Source of the DNA: Mesobacillus maritimus
GTDB lineage: Bacteria; Bacillota; Bacilli; Bacillales; Cytobacillaceae
NCBI RefSeq assembly: GCF_019749255.1
Contig: NZ_JACWFH010000029.1
Location: forward strand, 1 to 64,000
Direction: 5' to 3'
DNA: 64,000 bases
Shown: piece by piece, positions 27,214 to 36,245 of the stretch
How the letters are laid out: each line of letters begins with the position of its first letter
How positions within the stretch are numbered: the stretch's first letter is position 1
Program-made: the position numbers and the translations under genes
Notes under the pieces: model-generated
Databases searched by the model: none
What the model was told of the DNA's origin: nothing
Seen by the model: only the letters and a program-made list of their open reading frames with translations

Positions 27214-27237
27214 TTTTAATCAAACGTTTGATTAAAA
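27214..27237. promoter_or_regulatory. 24-bp perfect palindrome, candidate TetR-type operator
   Basis: TTTTAATCAAAC is followed by its exact reverse complement GTTTGATTAAAA. It lies about 120 bp upstream of the MFS gene. A near-identical core (CAAACGTTTGATTAA) recurs at 56118-56137 upstream of the RND efflux operon. The regulator is not in the window. Confidence 0.65.
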
Positions 27238-27359
27238 AAGGTTTTCAATCCTGTAGGAAGAGCGAGGTTCCCCGGAAATAATCAGCCAATATATGGTATG
27301 ATGGAACTTATAAAATTCGGGTATCCAACAATAATGGTCCACAAAAGAGGCGAATAAAA

Positions 27360-28607
27360 ATGAGTGATTCTAAAGCAAAACATCGGTTTGGTCCTATGGC
27401 TGAGCCTTGGAGGATGTTGTTGTTTTTACTGTTGGCTCAATTATTGGTGGCGTTTGTCGGTAGGAGCATCGGTCCGCTAGGGGTCCTAATTGGTGAAGAC
27501 TTAACCTTAACGAAATCTCAAATTGGGATGTTGCCTGCTGCGCTATTTTTTGGGCAAATGGTGGCAGCTGTACCGGCAGGGATGTTAACGGATAAATATG
27601 GCTCACGGAAATTGTTGATGGCGGCCGCCTTTTGTGTCGGTATCGGCTTTCTCGTCATGACTTTTATTGGTCATTTTGCTGCAGTGCTTTTCTTTGTTGC
27701 CTTAGGTGGTCTCGGGTATGGAAGCATGCATCCAATTACGAATAAGGGAATCATTTATTGGTTTTCAAATAAACAGCGCGGAACGGCTATGGGGATTAAG
27801 CAGACTGGCGTGACAGCTGGTGCTGCCCTAGCAGGTTTAATTCTACTGCCGCTAGGAGCTGAATATGGCTGGCGCCCAGTGTTACTAGGAGCTTGCGTCC
27901 TTCTACTGCTAAGTGGGGTCCTTTCCTACTTTCTATACCGCGACCCACCAGAACAAACACAATCAGCGAGTCAAGAAAGTCTAGGTTCCTTTTATAAGTC
28001 GATGTTTAAGCTAATGAAAAATAAAGCGCTCATGCTTGTGAGTTTAAGTGCTTTTGGCCTTAGTGGATCCCAAATGTGTTTGAATACTTACATTGTTTTA
28101 TACGCGCATGAAAAGCTAGGAATCTCTTTATTTCTTTCTGGCATTCTATTAGTTATCTCAGAAGTTAGTGGTTCTTTGGGAAGGATAGCGTGGGGGATGA
28201 TCAGTGATTTCTTGTTTAATAGCAACCGAATTATCATCTTAATCATTATTACGATTTTAACAGCTATATCGAGCCTGACCGTTGCCTTCACCTCAGATGC
28301 TTCGTTCGGGGTAATGGTTCCAATTGTTGTCGTATTTGGCTTTTCAATTTCCGGCTTTAATGGAATCTGGATGAACCTTGCCACTGAAATTGTCCCACGC
28401 GAACAATCTGGAATCTCTAGCGGAGTAAGCCTAACATTTGGCTCGATTGGCGTGGTGCTGATTCCCCCGATTTATGGCTTATTGGTCGACCAAACTGGAA
28501 GCTTTGCTTCAGGCTGGCTTTTTATCACCATTCTGATGGTCATTGTTTTTATGATGTTAAGCTATCTTTCTATTAAAAATAAAGCAGAAACCGCAAAAAG
28601 AGGCTAG
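27360..28607 (+). CDS. MFS transporter (CynX/NimT or ACS-like)
   Basis: 415 residues with twelve predicted helices. The loop 2-3 motif appears as PAGMLTDKYGSRKLL (about residues 69-83), and the N-terminus is cytosolic. It resembles the anion:cation symporter/CynX type of MFS protein more than drug antiporters, but the substrate cannot be read. GAGGCG before the ATG is a weak ribosome site. A TATGAT -10-like box lies near 27297-27302 and a 24-bp palindrome further upstream. It is convergent with the acyl-CoA synthetase gene, sharing a bidirectional terminator. Confidence 0.85.
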   Translation: MSDSKAKHRFGPMAEPWRMLLFLLLAQLLVAFVGRSIGPLGVLIGEDLTLTKSQIGMLPAALFFGQMVAAVPAGMLTDKYGSRKLLMAAAFCVGIGFLVMTFIGHFAAVLFFVALGGLGYGSMHPITNKGIIYWFSNKQRGTAMGIKQTGVTAGAALAGLILLPLGAEYGWRPVLLGACVLLLLSGVLSYFLYRDPPEQTQSASQESLGSFYKSMFKLMKNKALMLVSLSAFGLSGSQMCLNTYIVLYAHEKLGISLFLSGILLVISEVSGSLGRIAWGMISDFLFNSNRIIILIIITILTAISSLTVAFTSDASFGVMVPIVVVFGFSISGFNGIWMNLATEIVPREQSGISSGVSLTFGSIGVVLIPPIYGLLVDQTGSFASGWLFITILMVIVFMMLSYLSIKNKAETAKRG

Positions 28608-28613
28608 ACAGAA

Positions 28614-28643
28614 AACCACCCCATTCACAATGAAGGGGTGGTT
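28614..28643. terminator. bidirectional terminator between MFS and acyl-CoA synthetase genes
   Basis: AACCACCCC pairs with GGGGTGGTT around ATTCA-CAA-TGAA, flanked by AAAA and TTAAAA. Confidence 0.8.
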
Positions 28644-28657
28644 AAAATCAATTCTAC

Positions 28658-30292
28658 TTAAGCTTGAACTTTCTTTAATTCCTGATCGCGAAGCTCTCTT
28701 CTTAACAGTTTTCCAACCGCTGATTTTGGAAGCTCTTCAAGAATTTCAACTGCTTTTGGTGCTTTGTAAGGAGCAAGATTCTCTTTCCCAAATGCTAGAA
28801 TTTCTTCTACAGTAAGAGTAGAATCAGCTTTTAATTTTACAAATGCTTTAACCGTTTCACCACGGTACTCATCTGGAAGGCCGATAACGATTGCTTCTTC
28901 AACACCATCAAGGCCGTAAAGAACTTCTTCGACTTCACGTGGATAAACATTGTAGCCGCTGGCAATGATCATATCTTTGCTGCGGTCAAGGATGTAGAAA
29001 TAACCATCTTCATCCATCTTTGCAATGTCTCCTGTATGCAACCAGCCGTCTTTAAGCGCCTGTTCGGTATCCTTTGGACGGTTCCAGTAGCCTTTCATGA
29101 CTTGTGGTCCTTTTACAATCAGTTCACCTGCTTCGCCAACAGGAGCATCAACATACTCGCCGTTTTCTTCGCGAACGATGCGCACGATGGTGCTTTGAAC
29201 TGGAATTCCGATACTTCCTTCTTTAGCTGGAAGGAACGGAGGAGTGAAAATAACAGTTGGTGACGCCTCAGAAAGGCCGTATCCATCATTTACTTGAGCA
29301 CCAGTAATTTTTTGAAATGCCTTCGCTTGTTCAACTGGTAGTGGAGCTCCGCCGCTTCCTACAAAATACAGTTGATCAAAACCAGCATCTTTTAATAATT
29401 CTGGTTGGCTGTTTAGTCCGAAATACATTGTAGGAACAGCCGCAAATAAGAATGGCTTTTCACGCTTAACTGTTTCAATTACTTCTTGTACATCAAATCG
29501 TGGTAATACAATTTGATTTGCACCTTCTCTAATTCCGCAAAGGGCAACACTTGAAAGTCCATATACATGGAACATTGGAAGGACGGTAATCATTTTGAAG
29601 TCCTCAGGTTTATTTTCAAGTGGCTTATAAATCGCGTCACAGACTTGATTAAAGTTTGCTAGAAGGTTATTGTGTGTGAGCATTACACCTTTAGGCACAC
29701 CAGTGGTTCCGCCTGTGTATTGTAAAATCGCTACATCCTCAAATGGATTGATTGAGCATTCCTCGATTTCACCAACAGCATGGGCAGCCTCTTCGAAGTA
29801 AACATCCTCACTAGCAAGCTCTGCCTTTTCACCAAGTCCGATTGCGACAATATGTTTTAAATATGTGTCAGCTTGTACTTTCTTGATCTTTGGATAGAAA
29901 GCATCAAGAGCAAACATATACTTCGCACCAGAATCTTCTAATACAAAAGCAATCTCTCTCTCAACATACATTGGATTTACTTGAACAGCAATCCCACCCA
30001 AACGGAAGATTGCAAATAGGGCGAAAATATAATGTGGAGTATTTGGTAGCATAACCGCTACGCGATCTCCCTTTTGAAATCCTTGATTATGTAAATGAAC
30101 GGAAAGGCGATCAACAATGGCTTTTGTTTCATTAAAGCTAAACTGCTTGCCATAAAACGTGAATGCCGGCTTATTGCCGAATCTTCCAACAGCATCCTCT
30201 AAGAAATCATAAAGAGACTCATATTTAACGCTTACATGCTCATCAATTTTTGACTCATACCATTTTAGCCAAGGTTTTGAACGATAGACCAT
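28658..30292 (-). CDS. long-chain fatty acid-CoA ligase (LcfA/FadD-like)
   Basis: 544 residues, ANL superfamily. The AMP-binding P-loop YTGGTTGVPKG lies near residue 212. The motif YGLSEASP (about 340), the hinge region WLHTGDIAKMDEDGY and the catalytic C-terminal Lys in PKSAVGKLLRREL are all present. It activates fatty acids to acyl-CoA via acyl-adenylate at the membrane or in the cytosol. TAGGAGGG precedes the ATG. It is monocistronic, unlike B. subtilis lcfA, which heads an operon with fadR, fadB and etf genes; it therefore looks like the LcfB type. Confidence 0.93.
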   Translation of the reverse strand: MVYRSKPWLKWYESKIDEHVSVKYESLYDFLEDAVGRFGNKPAFTFYGKQFSFNETKAIVDRLSVHLHNQGFQKGDRVAVMLPNTPHYIFALFAIFRLGGIAVQVNPMYVEREIAFVLEDSGAKYMFALDAFYPKIKKVQADTYLKHIVAIGLGEKAELASEDVYFEEAAHAVGEIEECSINPFEDVAILQYTGGTTGVPKGVMLTHNNLLANFNQVCDAIYKPLENKPEDFKMITVLPMFHVYGLSSVALCGIREGANQIVLPRFDVQEVIETVKREKPFLFAAVPTMYFGLNSQPELLKDAGFDQLYFVGSGGAPLPVEQAKAFQKITGAQVNDGYGLSEASPTVIFTPPFLPAKEGSIGIPVQSTIVRIVREENGEYVDAPVGEAGELIVKGPQVMKGYWNRPKDTEQALKDGWLHTGDIAKMDEDGYFYILDRSKDMIIASGYNVYPREVEEVLYGLDGVEEAIVIGLPDEYRGETVKAFVKLKADSTLTVEEILAFGKENLAPYKAPKAVEILEELPKSAVGKLLRRELRDQELKKVQA

Positions 30293-30935
30293 ACTATTAC
30301 CCTCCTAGAAATGAACTTGAATTGTTATATTTAGATAAATATATGAAGTACTCATCCACAATTATTGAAATAAAACGAAAAAATGTAAACGCATAATTGT
30401 CGACATAATCCCACAATTAAAAAAATTCTATTTTTATAATTCCCTAATTATCGCGGTTTTTCCTAGTTGTCAACGTGTGAATCGTATCGAAATTTGTCGT
30501 AAAGTTTTTGAATGTTCGATTATTTTTAACAATTCCGAGTCGTAAATATAGGTAATGGTGAAAAAGGTATTATTGTGTGCTAGTTCTCATAAAAAGCTGA
30601 TCGTAACTTCCTTACAGAAAGAATAGAGTCACATGGAAAGTACCATCCGAATTAGTAACAGAGTGATAGGACTATGATGAGTACGTTATTTTGAAAAAAC
30701 AACGGTTGTAAAATGGGAAGGTTGTTTTTTTACTGGTCTTTACTAAGGAATGAAGGGGAATAAGTTCAGCTTAATGAAAGGGAATCCTTGTTTCTATCTA
30801 TTTGTTTTGGGTTAAACGATAGAATAAGAGTTTCACAAAAAAGTTTTATTTCGGGCAGGTAGATAAGGGAAATCCTACGTATTTATTATATCGATATAAT
30901 TTAATTTAAATATTTAAATAATTTTGAAATTATGT
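30293..30935. other. AT-rich intergenic region with one terminator-like hairpin
   Basis: No protein gene is supported. AAAAAACAAC (30694-30703) and GTTGTTTTTT (30721-30730) form a perfect 10-bp inverted repeat ending in T, which is terminator-like on both strands though no gene precedes it on either side. A cre-like TGTAAACGCATAAT is at 30383-30396. A short RNA ending at 30730 cannot be excluded. Confidence 0.4.
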
Positions 30936-30964
30936 TTGACAAGTAATTTGACATCCAATATATT
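30936..30964 (+). promoter_or_regulatory. sigma-A promoter of the orphan GPH transporter
   Basis: TTGACA (30936-30941), 17-bp spacer, TATATT (30959-30964). It leaves a leader of about 270 nt before the coding start. Confidence 0.7.
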
Positions 30965-30971
30965 AAAGTGG

Positions 30972-31243
30972 TACATAAATTTGGAAATTAGAAAAGCTGT
31001 CGAAATCACAACCGATGCAGGTATGAAGCGAAGGGACGGTAGAGGAGGGGAAAACAACAAGGATACTTCTTTAGTGTTATCTTAAGATACTAACCGGTTA
31101 TTTAGTTAGGGGAATGTCACTTTTAGTCTTCATTTTGAATAATAATTTTTATTCGGATTTAGATTTACCGTAATCTATCAACTTTGTTCAATTCACTTCT
31201 ATGGATGAATCTTTCATTTTTTTAAGTAAAAGGAGATAAGAAC
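30972..31243 (+). other. long 5' leader of the GPH transporter with two palindromes
   Basis: TATCTTAAGATA (31078-31089, perfect, extended by TAGTG/CTA) and TAACCGGTTA (31091-31100, perfect) lie side by side. They could be operators placed downstream of the promoter. A 20-codon frame at 31023 has no good ribosome site. AAAGGAGATAAG near 31230 is the transporter's ribosome site. Confidence 0.4.
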
Positions 31244-32614
31244 ATGCTGGCTAAACAGTTGAAACAAGACTTATTGAGCACGAAAGTACGTACGCAGGTA
31301 GAAAAACCTGGTCAGAAGGAAATGTGGACGTATGGGCTAGGGAGCTTTGGAATCTTCACGGTGTGGACATTGATTGGCGCTTTCCTAACGTATTACTACA
31401 CGGATGTGGCTGGTATTGGTGCAGCGACAGTTGGAACGTTGATGTTAGTTTCAAGGCTCTTTGACGGCGTAACCGATTTTGGAATGGGTGCAATTGTTGA
31501 TGTGACAAAATCTAAACACGGGAAAGCGCGTCCTTGGTTGTTATGGATGTCCTTTCCGCTTGCTATCACAACGATTCTATTATTCTCAGTTCCTAACCTT
31601 AGTGACACGGGGAAGATTGTTTATGCTTATGCTACTTATCTATTATTTATCTTGCTTTACACAGCGGTTTCAATTCCTTATAAAACCTTACTTGGCGTTA
31701 TGACCCAGGATCAGAACAGCCGATCAACGGCAAACGTGTATGCGGGTATTTTTATTATGACAGGAACGTTGGTCGTGATGACGTTAACACAGCCTTTGGT
31801 TGCTAAGATAGGTTGGACAATGTTAGCGGTGATTTACGGTGTCATCACGTTTGCATCGCTTTATGTGACCTTCCTTGTTGTAAAAGAAAGAAGTTCCTCC
31901 TATGGGGATCATGCTGAGAAGGTGTCGGCAAAAGAAGGATTTAAGGCCTTAACAAAGAACAAATACTGGGTGATGATTACAGGTTATTGTTTGATTTTCT
32001 ACGCAACTACTGCGCTAACGCAAGGTGCGGCCTTATATTACTCCCAGTATATTTTAGGGAATATTGGCTATTTCCCATTTTATGGACTAGCTGTTTCAGT
32101 GCCCATGTTGATTGGAATGTTTTTCTTAACACCACTTGTAAAAAGATATGGAAAGCGCAATATGGCCGTAGTTGGTGCGATTATTTATGTTGTTGCGCAA
32201 TCGTTAAAACTGATTGACCCCACAAATGTCGTTTTATTCTTGGGTGGTTCAGGTTTGGCTGGAATTGGTGCCATTCCTCCGATTGCCTTATTGTTTGCGA
32301 TGATCAATGACACGGTAGAATATGGGGAGTACAAGACGGGAGTTCGGACTGAGGGCCTTGTTAACAGTGGTGCAAGCTTTGGAATTAAGGTTGGAACAGG
32401 TCTTGGTCTTGCGTTAATTGGTTGGTTACTAGGATTTGGTGGTTACGTAGGTGGAGCAGCTGAACAAACGGGGTTAACACTTCAAATGATTTTGGCTTTA
32501 AATATCTACATCCCAATTGCTTTAGGGGTATTGCAACTAGTTATTATGTTGATGTTTAAACTAGACAAGGAGTACCCGACAGTATTGGCTGAATTGCAAA
32601 GAAGAAAGAGATGA
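31244..32614 (+). CDS. GPH-family sugar:cation symporter (orphan)
   Basis: 456 residues, twelve helices, GPH/MelB family with RLFDGVTD in TM2 and KSKHGKARPWLLW in the first cytosolic loop. It is a paralogue of the transporter at 2317-3717. AAAGGAGATAAG precedes the ATG, and a strong terminator follows, so the gene stands alone without a catabolic enzyme. The substrate (glycoside, pentoside or hexuronide) cannot be deduced. The long leader with two palindromes suggests a dedicated regulator encoded elsewhere. Confidence 0.9.
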   Translation: MLAKQLKQDLLSTKVRTQVEKPGQKEMWTYGLGSFGIFTVWTLIGAFLTYYYTDVAGIGAATVGTLMLVSRLFDGVTDFGMGAIVDVTKSKHGKARPWLLWMSFPLAITTILLFSVPNLSDTGKIVYAYATYLLFILLYTAVSIPYKTLLGVMTQDQNSRSTANVYAGIFIMTGTLVVMTLTQPLVAKIGWTMLAVIYGVITFASLYVTFLVVKERSSSYGDHAEKVSAKEGFKALTKNKYWVMITGYCLIFYATTALTQGAALYYSQYILGNIGYFPFYGLAVSVPMLIGMFFLTPLVKRYGKRNMAVVGAIIYVVAQSLKLIDPTNVVLFLGGSGLAGIGAIPPIALLFAMINDTVEYGEYKTGVRTEGLVNSGASFGIKVGTGLGLALIGWLLGFGGYVGGAAEQTGLTLQMILALNIYIPIALGVLQLVIMLMFKLDKEYPTVLAELQRRKR

Positions 32615-32700
32615 AGGTTGTGAGGGGTGTCAGACATAAAAACTACCATGCGCCGCTTTCGGAAGCAAAAGGTGATCTCACAAACGAATAATATTTTATT

Positions 32701-32741
32701 GAGAGGAATGCTATTTAATTAGCACTTCTCTCTTTTTTTTT
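32701..32741 (+). terminator. terminator of the orphan GPH gene
   Basis: GAGAGGAATGCT pairs with AGCACTTCTCTC (one mismatch) and is followed by nine T. From 32742 to 32997 I see nothing recognisable. Confidence 0.85.
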
Positions 32742-32997
32742 GTTAAGGTGGCTAATGCTTCTGCTCCATTACGGTGTGGACGTAACTAAAATAACCAGCC
32801 CCTAAGTAATCCCATTCTAATTTTAGCAGATAACCAAACTGTCTCTATATTAATGAACTGGGGAGGGGTACATTTTTCACAATATGGGATACTCGTCCGT
32901 ACCTTTTCGCTCCTTCTTGAATTCACTGTATTAATGGGGTTTAGACAGCCCATTTGATCGAATAAAGAAAGGGAAATTTAGGGAAGGGAGTTTTTTT

Positions 32998-34083
32998 GTG
33001 GATACTACTTATTTGGAACAATGTGTTGCCAATATTAAAGTCCGGAATTTAGTGAATGAAGATGTTGAGGTCGAGAATCAGTCGCCGTTGACGATGATTG
33101 GCAAAGGGCGTCAAGGTGCAGTATTTCAAGTTACCGAGGACATTTGCGTGAAAGTGTTTGGAAATAATGAGGATTGTGAGCGGGAATATTATGCGCTAGC
33201 GCTAGGGCAACATACCAATCTATTTCCAAAGCTCTATCATAAAGGTCCGCTTCATATTGCAATGGAAATCATTAGAGGAGTTGACCTGCGCGAATATCTC
33301 CAGTCGCAACCACTGTCGAAGGAGCTTTCAGTGAAGTTAATTGAAATGCTGATTACCTTTAAAGAAATCGGCTATGAGCGGATTGATCACCATAAACGGC
33401 AAATCTATTTGCAACAGGATGGCAGCCTAAAGGTTATTGATGTGGCAAGAACGGTATGGCGGGACAGGGTTTACCCTTATCCTCGTAAGCTATTAAATTC
33501 ACTTGGGACAGAAAACAAAGAAGTGTTCTTGGCTCATGTTCAAGAGCTTTCGCCCGTTCTATATGACGAATGGATCCATTATATCCGCATGGAGGAGATT
33601 GCGAGTGAAATCTATCAGGTTTTGCTGGAATCACCGAAGAAAAATGTAGACATGGTAAAGGCACTCAGTGACAAACTGTTGACTACGAACGATGAAGAAA
33701 GATATGTAATCCTGATGGCAGGTTTGATGCACAAGGTTTTTAAAGAGCAGTGGGTGAAAACAATGCTTGCACGCGGAGAAGAGACCAGTAAAGTCTATGA
33801 AAAGATTGATGAATATTGGGATAAACAAAAACGTGAATTTAAAGCGTTAAAAGAAAATCAGGGCAACGATCATGGCGGAGATAGCGTCGATCCGATTGAT
33901 GCAGAATCCCAAAAAGGTGGAAAGAAAAAGGGGAAAGGAAAAGAGGCCCATCATGACGGTGGCAAAAAGGCTGGAAACGCCAACTCCAAGAACAAAGGAA
34001 AAGATACAAAAAAACAAGAAAAGGACAAATCGAAGAAAAAGAAAGGAAAATACAGCAAATGGTTGACCTTTGGCTTGATGTAA
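32998..34083 (+). CDS. atypical protein-kinase-fold protein with Lys-rich tail
   Basis: 361 residues. Residues 30-160 look like a small eukaryotic-type kinase lobe: glycine loop GKGRQGAV (35-42), ATP Lys52 (VKVF), catalytic loop IDHHKRQIYL (Asp130, Lys133, Gln135 in place of Asn) and a DVA motif (Asp148) in place of DFG. The middle is helical. The last 75 residues are extremely Lys/Gly rich (KKKGKGK, KDKSKKKKGK), which would bind nucleic acid, acidic glycan or membrane. GTG start with GGGAAGGGAG upstream. It opens a run of five co-directional genes for glycan synthesis. The target is unknown; it could phosphorylate a sugar or a coat protein. Confidence 0.72.
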   Translation: MDTTYLEQCVANIKVRNLVNEDVEVENQSPLTMIGKGRQGAVFQVTEDICVKVFGNNEDCEREYYALALGQHTNLFPKLYHKGPLHIAMEIIRGVDLREYLQSQPLSKELSVKLIEMLITFKEIGYERIDHHKRQIYLQQDGSLKVIDVARTVWRDRVYPYPRKLLNSLGTENKEVFLAHVQELSPVLYDEWIHYIRMEEIASEIYQVLLESPKKNVDMVKALSDKLLTTNDEERYVILMAGLMHKVFKEQWVKTMLARGEETSKVYEKIDEYWDKQKREFKALKENQGNDHGGDSVDPIDAESQKGGKKKGKGKEAHHDGGKKAGNANSKNKGKDTKKQEKDKSKKKKGKYSKWLTFGLM

Positions 34084-34142
34084 AGGTGCCCGCCGTAGTG
34101 TCTAAACTAGGGAACCTTAAAAGAAAGCGAGGGAGAGACTAA

Positions 34143-35255
34143 ATGAAAGTACTCATAATCTGGCGCCTGCTCACGGTGGGTGGGGTGAATGCTGGATGGA
34201 GGAACCGAGCAATTTATTTTAAACAGCATGGAATAGAGACGGAATTCCTTTATACGACCGACCATGGGGGCATGCATATTATGGAAGACGTTGCTCCTGT
34301 TTATTTAACAAAGGATGAAACCAAAATTGTTTCCATTATCCGGGATAATCATTATGACGCTGTCATTGTCGTTGATACAGGGAAAGCCTATAAATGGCTG
34401 CGGGAAGCAAACTATCAGGGGCCGGTGATTGTCGAAGCAAGAACACCTGAGCTTATTAAACTTACTCCTCATATAAAATCTTTTAGAGGATTCACTCCGG
34501 AAACGATCATTGTTCCTTCCTACTATCAAAAGCGCTTGGTTTCAATTTTAACCAGAGATATTCCAATTAATGTTATCTATAATGGCGTGGACACAGAATT
34601 TTTCCGTGCATTGAGCTCAGAGGAAATCGATTTTACCAGTGTGCCGCAACTGCCTGAAAATAAAAAAGTCATTGCCTATATTGGTCGATTGGACAAACGG
34701 AAAAATTGGCCGATGCTTCTTGAAATTGCTAAGCGGGCAAAGCAGGAACGAGACGATGTTGAGTTTTGGATTATTGGTGGGGCGCAAAGTGTCCAGCGAG
34801 AGGAATTTGCCGCAGAATGGAAGGCACAGCAGCTTACAGATATTGTCAAGTGGTTCCCTGTGATCCCTTACCAGCAGATGCCGCATATGTATGCAAAGGT
34901 CCGGGAATCAGGTGGTTGTACGTTAGCAACGACAAAGTCAGAGTCGTTCGGTAATACGTTTATTGAGTCCATGGTGTCAGGTGTTCCGGTTGTTGCCTCA
35001 AGGATGATGCCAGTAACTGAATTAGTAAAAGAAGGCGAGACTGGATTGCTGTACCGGGGACAGAATGTCGATGATGCTGTTAAGCAAATCTATCGTATTC
35101 TCGATGACCCAGAGCATCATAAAAAGATGTCAGCCGCTGCAATTAAACATGTTCAAGAGAACTTTTCAATTGAAAAAGTAGCTCAACAATATGTGGAGCT
35201 TTTACAAGAAATAGTGCCGACAGATTCAGCAGATGGTGAGGTGAATGCATGGTGA
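34143..35255 (+). CDS. family 4 glycosyltransferase (CotSA/YtcC-like)
   Basis: 370 residues, GT-B fold. The donor-binding region has YIGRLDKRKNW near residue 179 and the GT4 motif ESFGNTFIESM near 267-277, with the conserved Glu contacting the nucleotide sugar. Such enzymes in Bacillus include spore-coat glycosyltransferases CotSA and YtcC. GAGGGAGAG precedes the ATG, 59 bp after the kinase gene. The next gene starts inside its last codons, so the two are translationally coupled. UDP-glucose or UDP-glucuronate made by the last two genes is the likely donor; inference. Confidence 0.85.
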   Translation: MKVLIIWRLLTVGGVNAGWRNRAIYFKQHGIETEFLYTTDHGGMHIMEDVAPVYLTKDETKIVSIIRDNHYDAVIVVDTGKAYKWLREANYQGPVIVEARTPELIKLTPHIKSFRGFTPETIIVPSYYQKRLVSILTRDIPINVIYNGVDTEFFRALSSEEIDFTSVPQLPENKKVIAYIGRLDKRKNWPMLLEIAKRAKQERDDVEFWIIGGAQSVQREEFAAEWKAQQLTDIVKWFPVIPYQQMPHMYAKVRESGGCTLATTKSESFGNTFIESMVSGVPVVASRMMPVTELVKEGETGLLYRGQNVDDAVKQIYRILDDPEHHKKMSAAAIKHVQENFSIEKVAQQYVELLQEIVPTDSADGEVNAW

Positions 35256-36118
35256 TTGAACCAGTTGCTTATCAGAAAAAATTAGCAGGTAAGTCAAATG
35301 CACATCTTATCACCTTCAACGATGGGAACGATTATGTCGTAAAATTTTTTCAGCCAGGGTTTGAAAAAACATTGCCTAATGAGTGGATTGGTTATTGTTT
35401 AGCAAGGTACTTGCAAATGCCTGTCCCGTATGGGGTGATTGTTGATATCCCTAAAGACTTTCTTGATAAAGTTCAGGAGGAGCGGATGAGACAAGGGAGT
35501 GCCGAAGTTCCTGACTTCTCACAAATAAGTGAATTTCCCTACCAGTTTGCCACTTTATATGTGCCAGATTGTGTCGATGGTCATGAGGTAGCGGAACTCA
35601 GTGGTTTAACTAATTATGAGAGTTTGGCGAGCATTATTTTATTTGATTATTGGGTAGGCAACCAAGATCGCACGCGGAAGAATATCTTGTTCCAAGCAAA
35701 ACCAAAAGATACTGGAGAAGGGTGTGGGCAAGAAAATCCTCAAGAATTAAACAATATTCATGAATACTACCATCTATGGGCTATAGATCATGCCGAAATT
35801 CTTGGAGGGTTTAACTGGCAATTGGCGGACCTTGAGGGATTATCAAACGGCCTTGTGAAAAGTACAGCTCACAAAATAATGGCTTCTTTTATTGAAAATG
35901 AAGGTGAATTTTACAAGCAACTCGAAGTCATCCAGACGATTCCGATTTTATTAATGGAAGAGATTGTCGCTCTTATTCCTGAAGAATGGGGTGTATCAAA
36001 AGAAGAACGAAAGGCCATTGTGACCACTCTCCTTTACCGTCGGCATAAGGTCTTGCCAAAGCTACTCCCACGATTCGTTCGAAAAATCTACCAACCAATA
36101 AAAGCAGAAAAAAATTAA
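35249..36118 (+). CDS. HipA-like kinase (HipA_2 type)
   Basis: 289 residues. The ATP Lys is probably Lys32 (YVVKFF). The catalytic segment WVGNQDRTRKNIL (Asp140, Asn145) matches the HipA GN-x-DR-x-x-x-N pattern, and Asp180 (AIDHAEIL) is the metal-binding Asp. No HipB-type antitoxin partner is present, and the context is glycan synthesis, so a toxin role is unlikely. It overlaps the glycosyltransferase gene by 7 bp. With the first gene it makes two unrelated kinase-like proteins around one glycosyltransferase. Substrate unknown; a phosphoglycan or lipid-carrier kinase is one possibility. Confidence 0.75.
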   Translation: MVIEPVAYQKKLAGKSNAHLITFNDGNDYVVKFFQPGFEKTLPNEWIGYCLARYLQMPVPYGVIVDIPKDFLDKVQEERMRQGSAEVPDFSQISEFPYQFATLYVPDCVDGHEVAELSGLTNYESLASIILFDYWVGNQDRTRKNILFQAKPKDTGEGCGQENPQELNNIHEYYHLWAIDHAEILGGFNWQLADLEGLSNGLVKSTAHKIMASFIENEGEFYKQLEVIQTIPILLMEEIVALIPEEWGVSKEERKAIVTTLLYRRHKVLPKLLPRFVRKIYQPIKAEKN

Positions 36119-36245
36119 GGCCTTGAACAGGATTATCGATCATTGATGGAGGACTGGTTCACAATGTTTAAGATTAAGAGACTATGGATGTGGCCAGTAT
36201 GTGCCCGCTTGTATGAACAAATTTGTGATTCAAGGAGGGACACAT

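Noticed and set aside
31023-31085. 20-codon leader peptide before the orphan GPH gene
   Set aside because: No convincing ribosome site and no codon bias typical of an attenuator peptide.
35249-36118. HipA-type toxin of a toxin-antitoxin pair
   Set aside because: No HipB-like helix-turn-helix gene precedes it; it overlaps a glycosyltransferase gene and is followed by galU and ugd.
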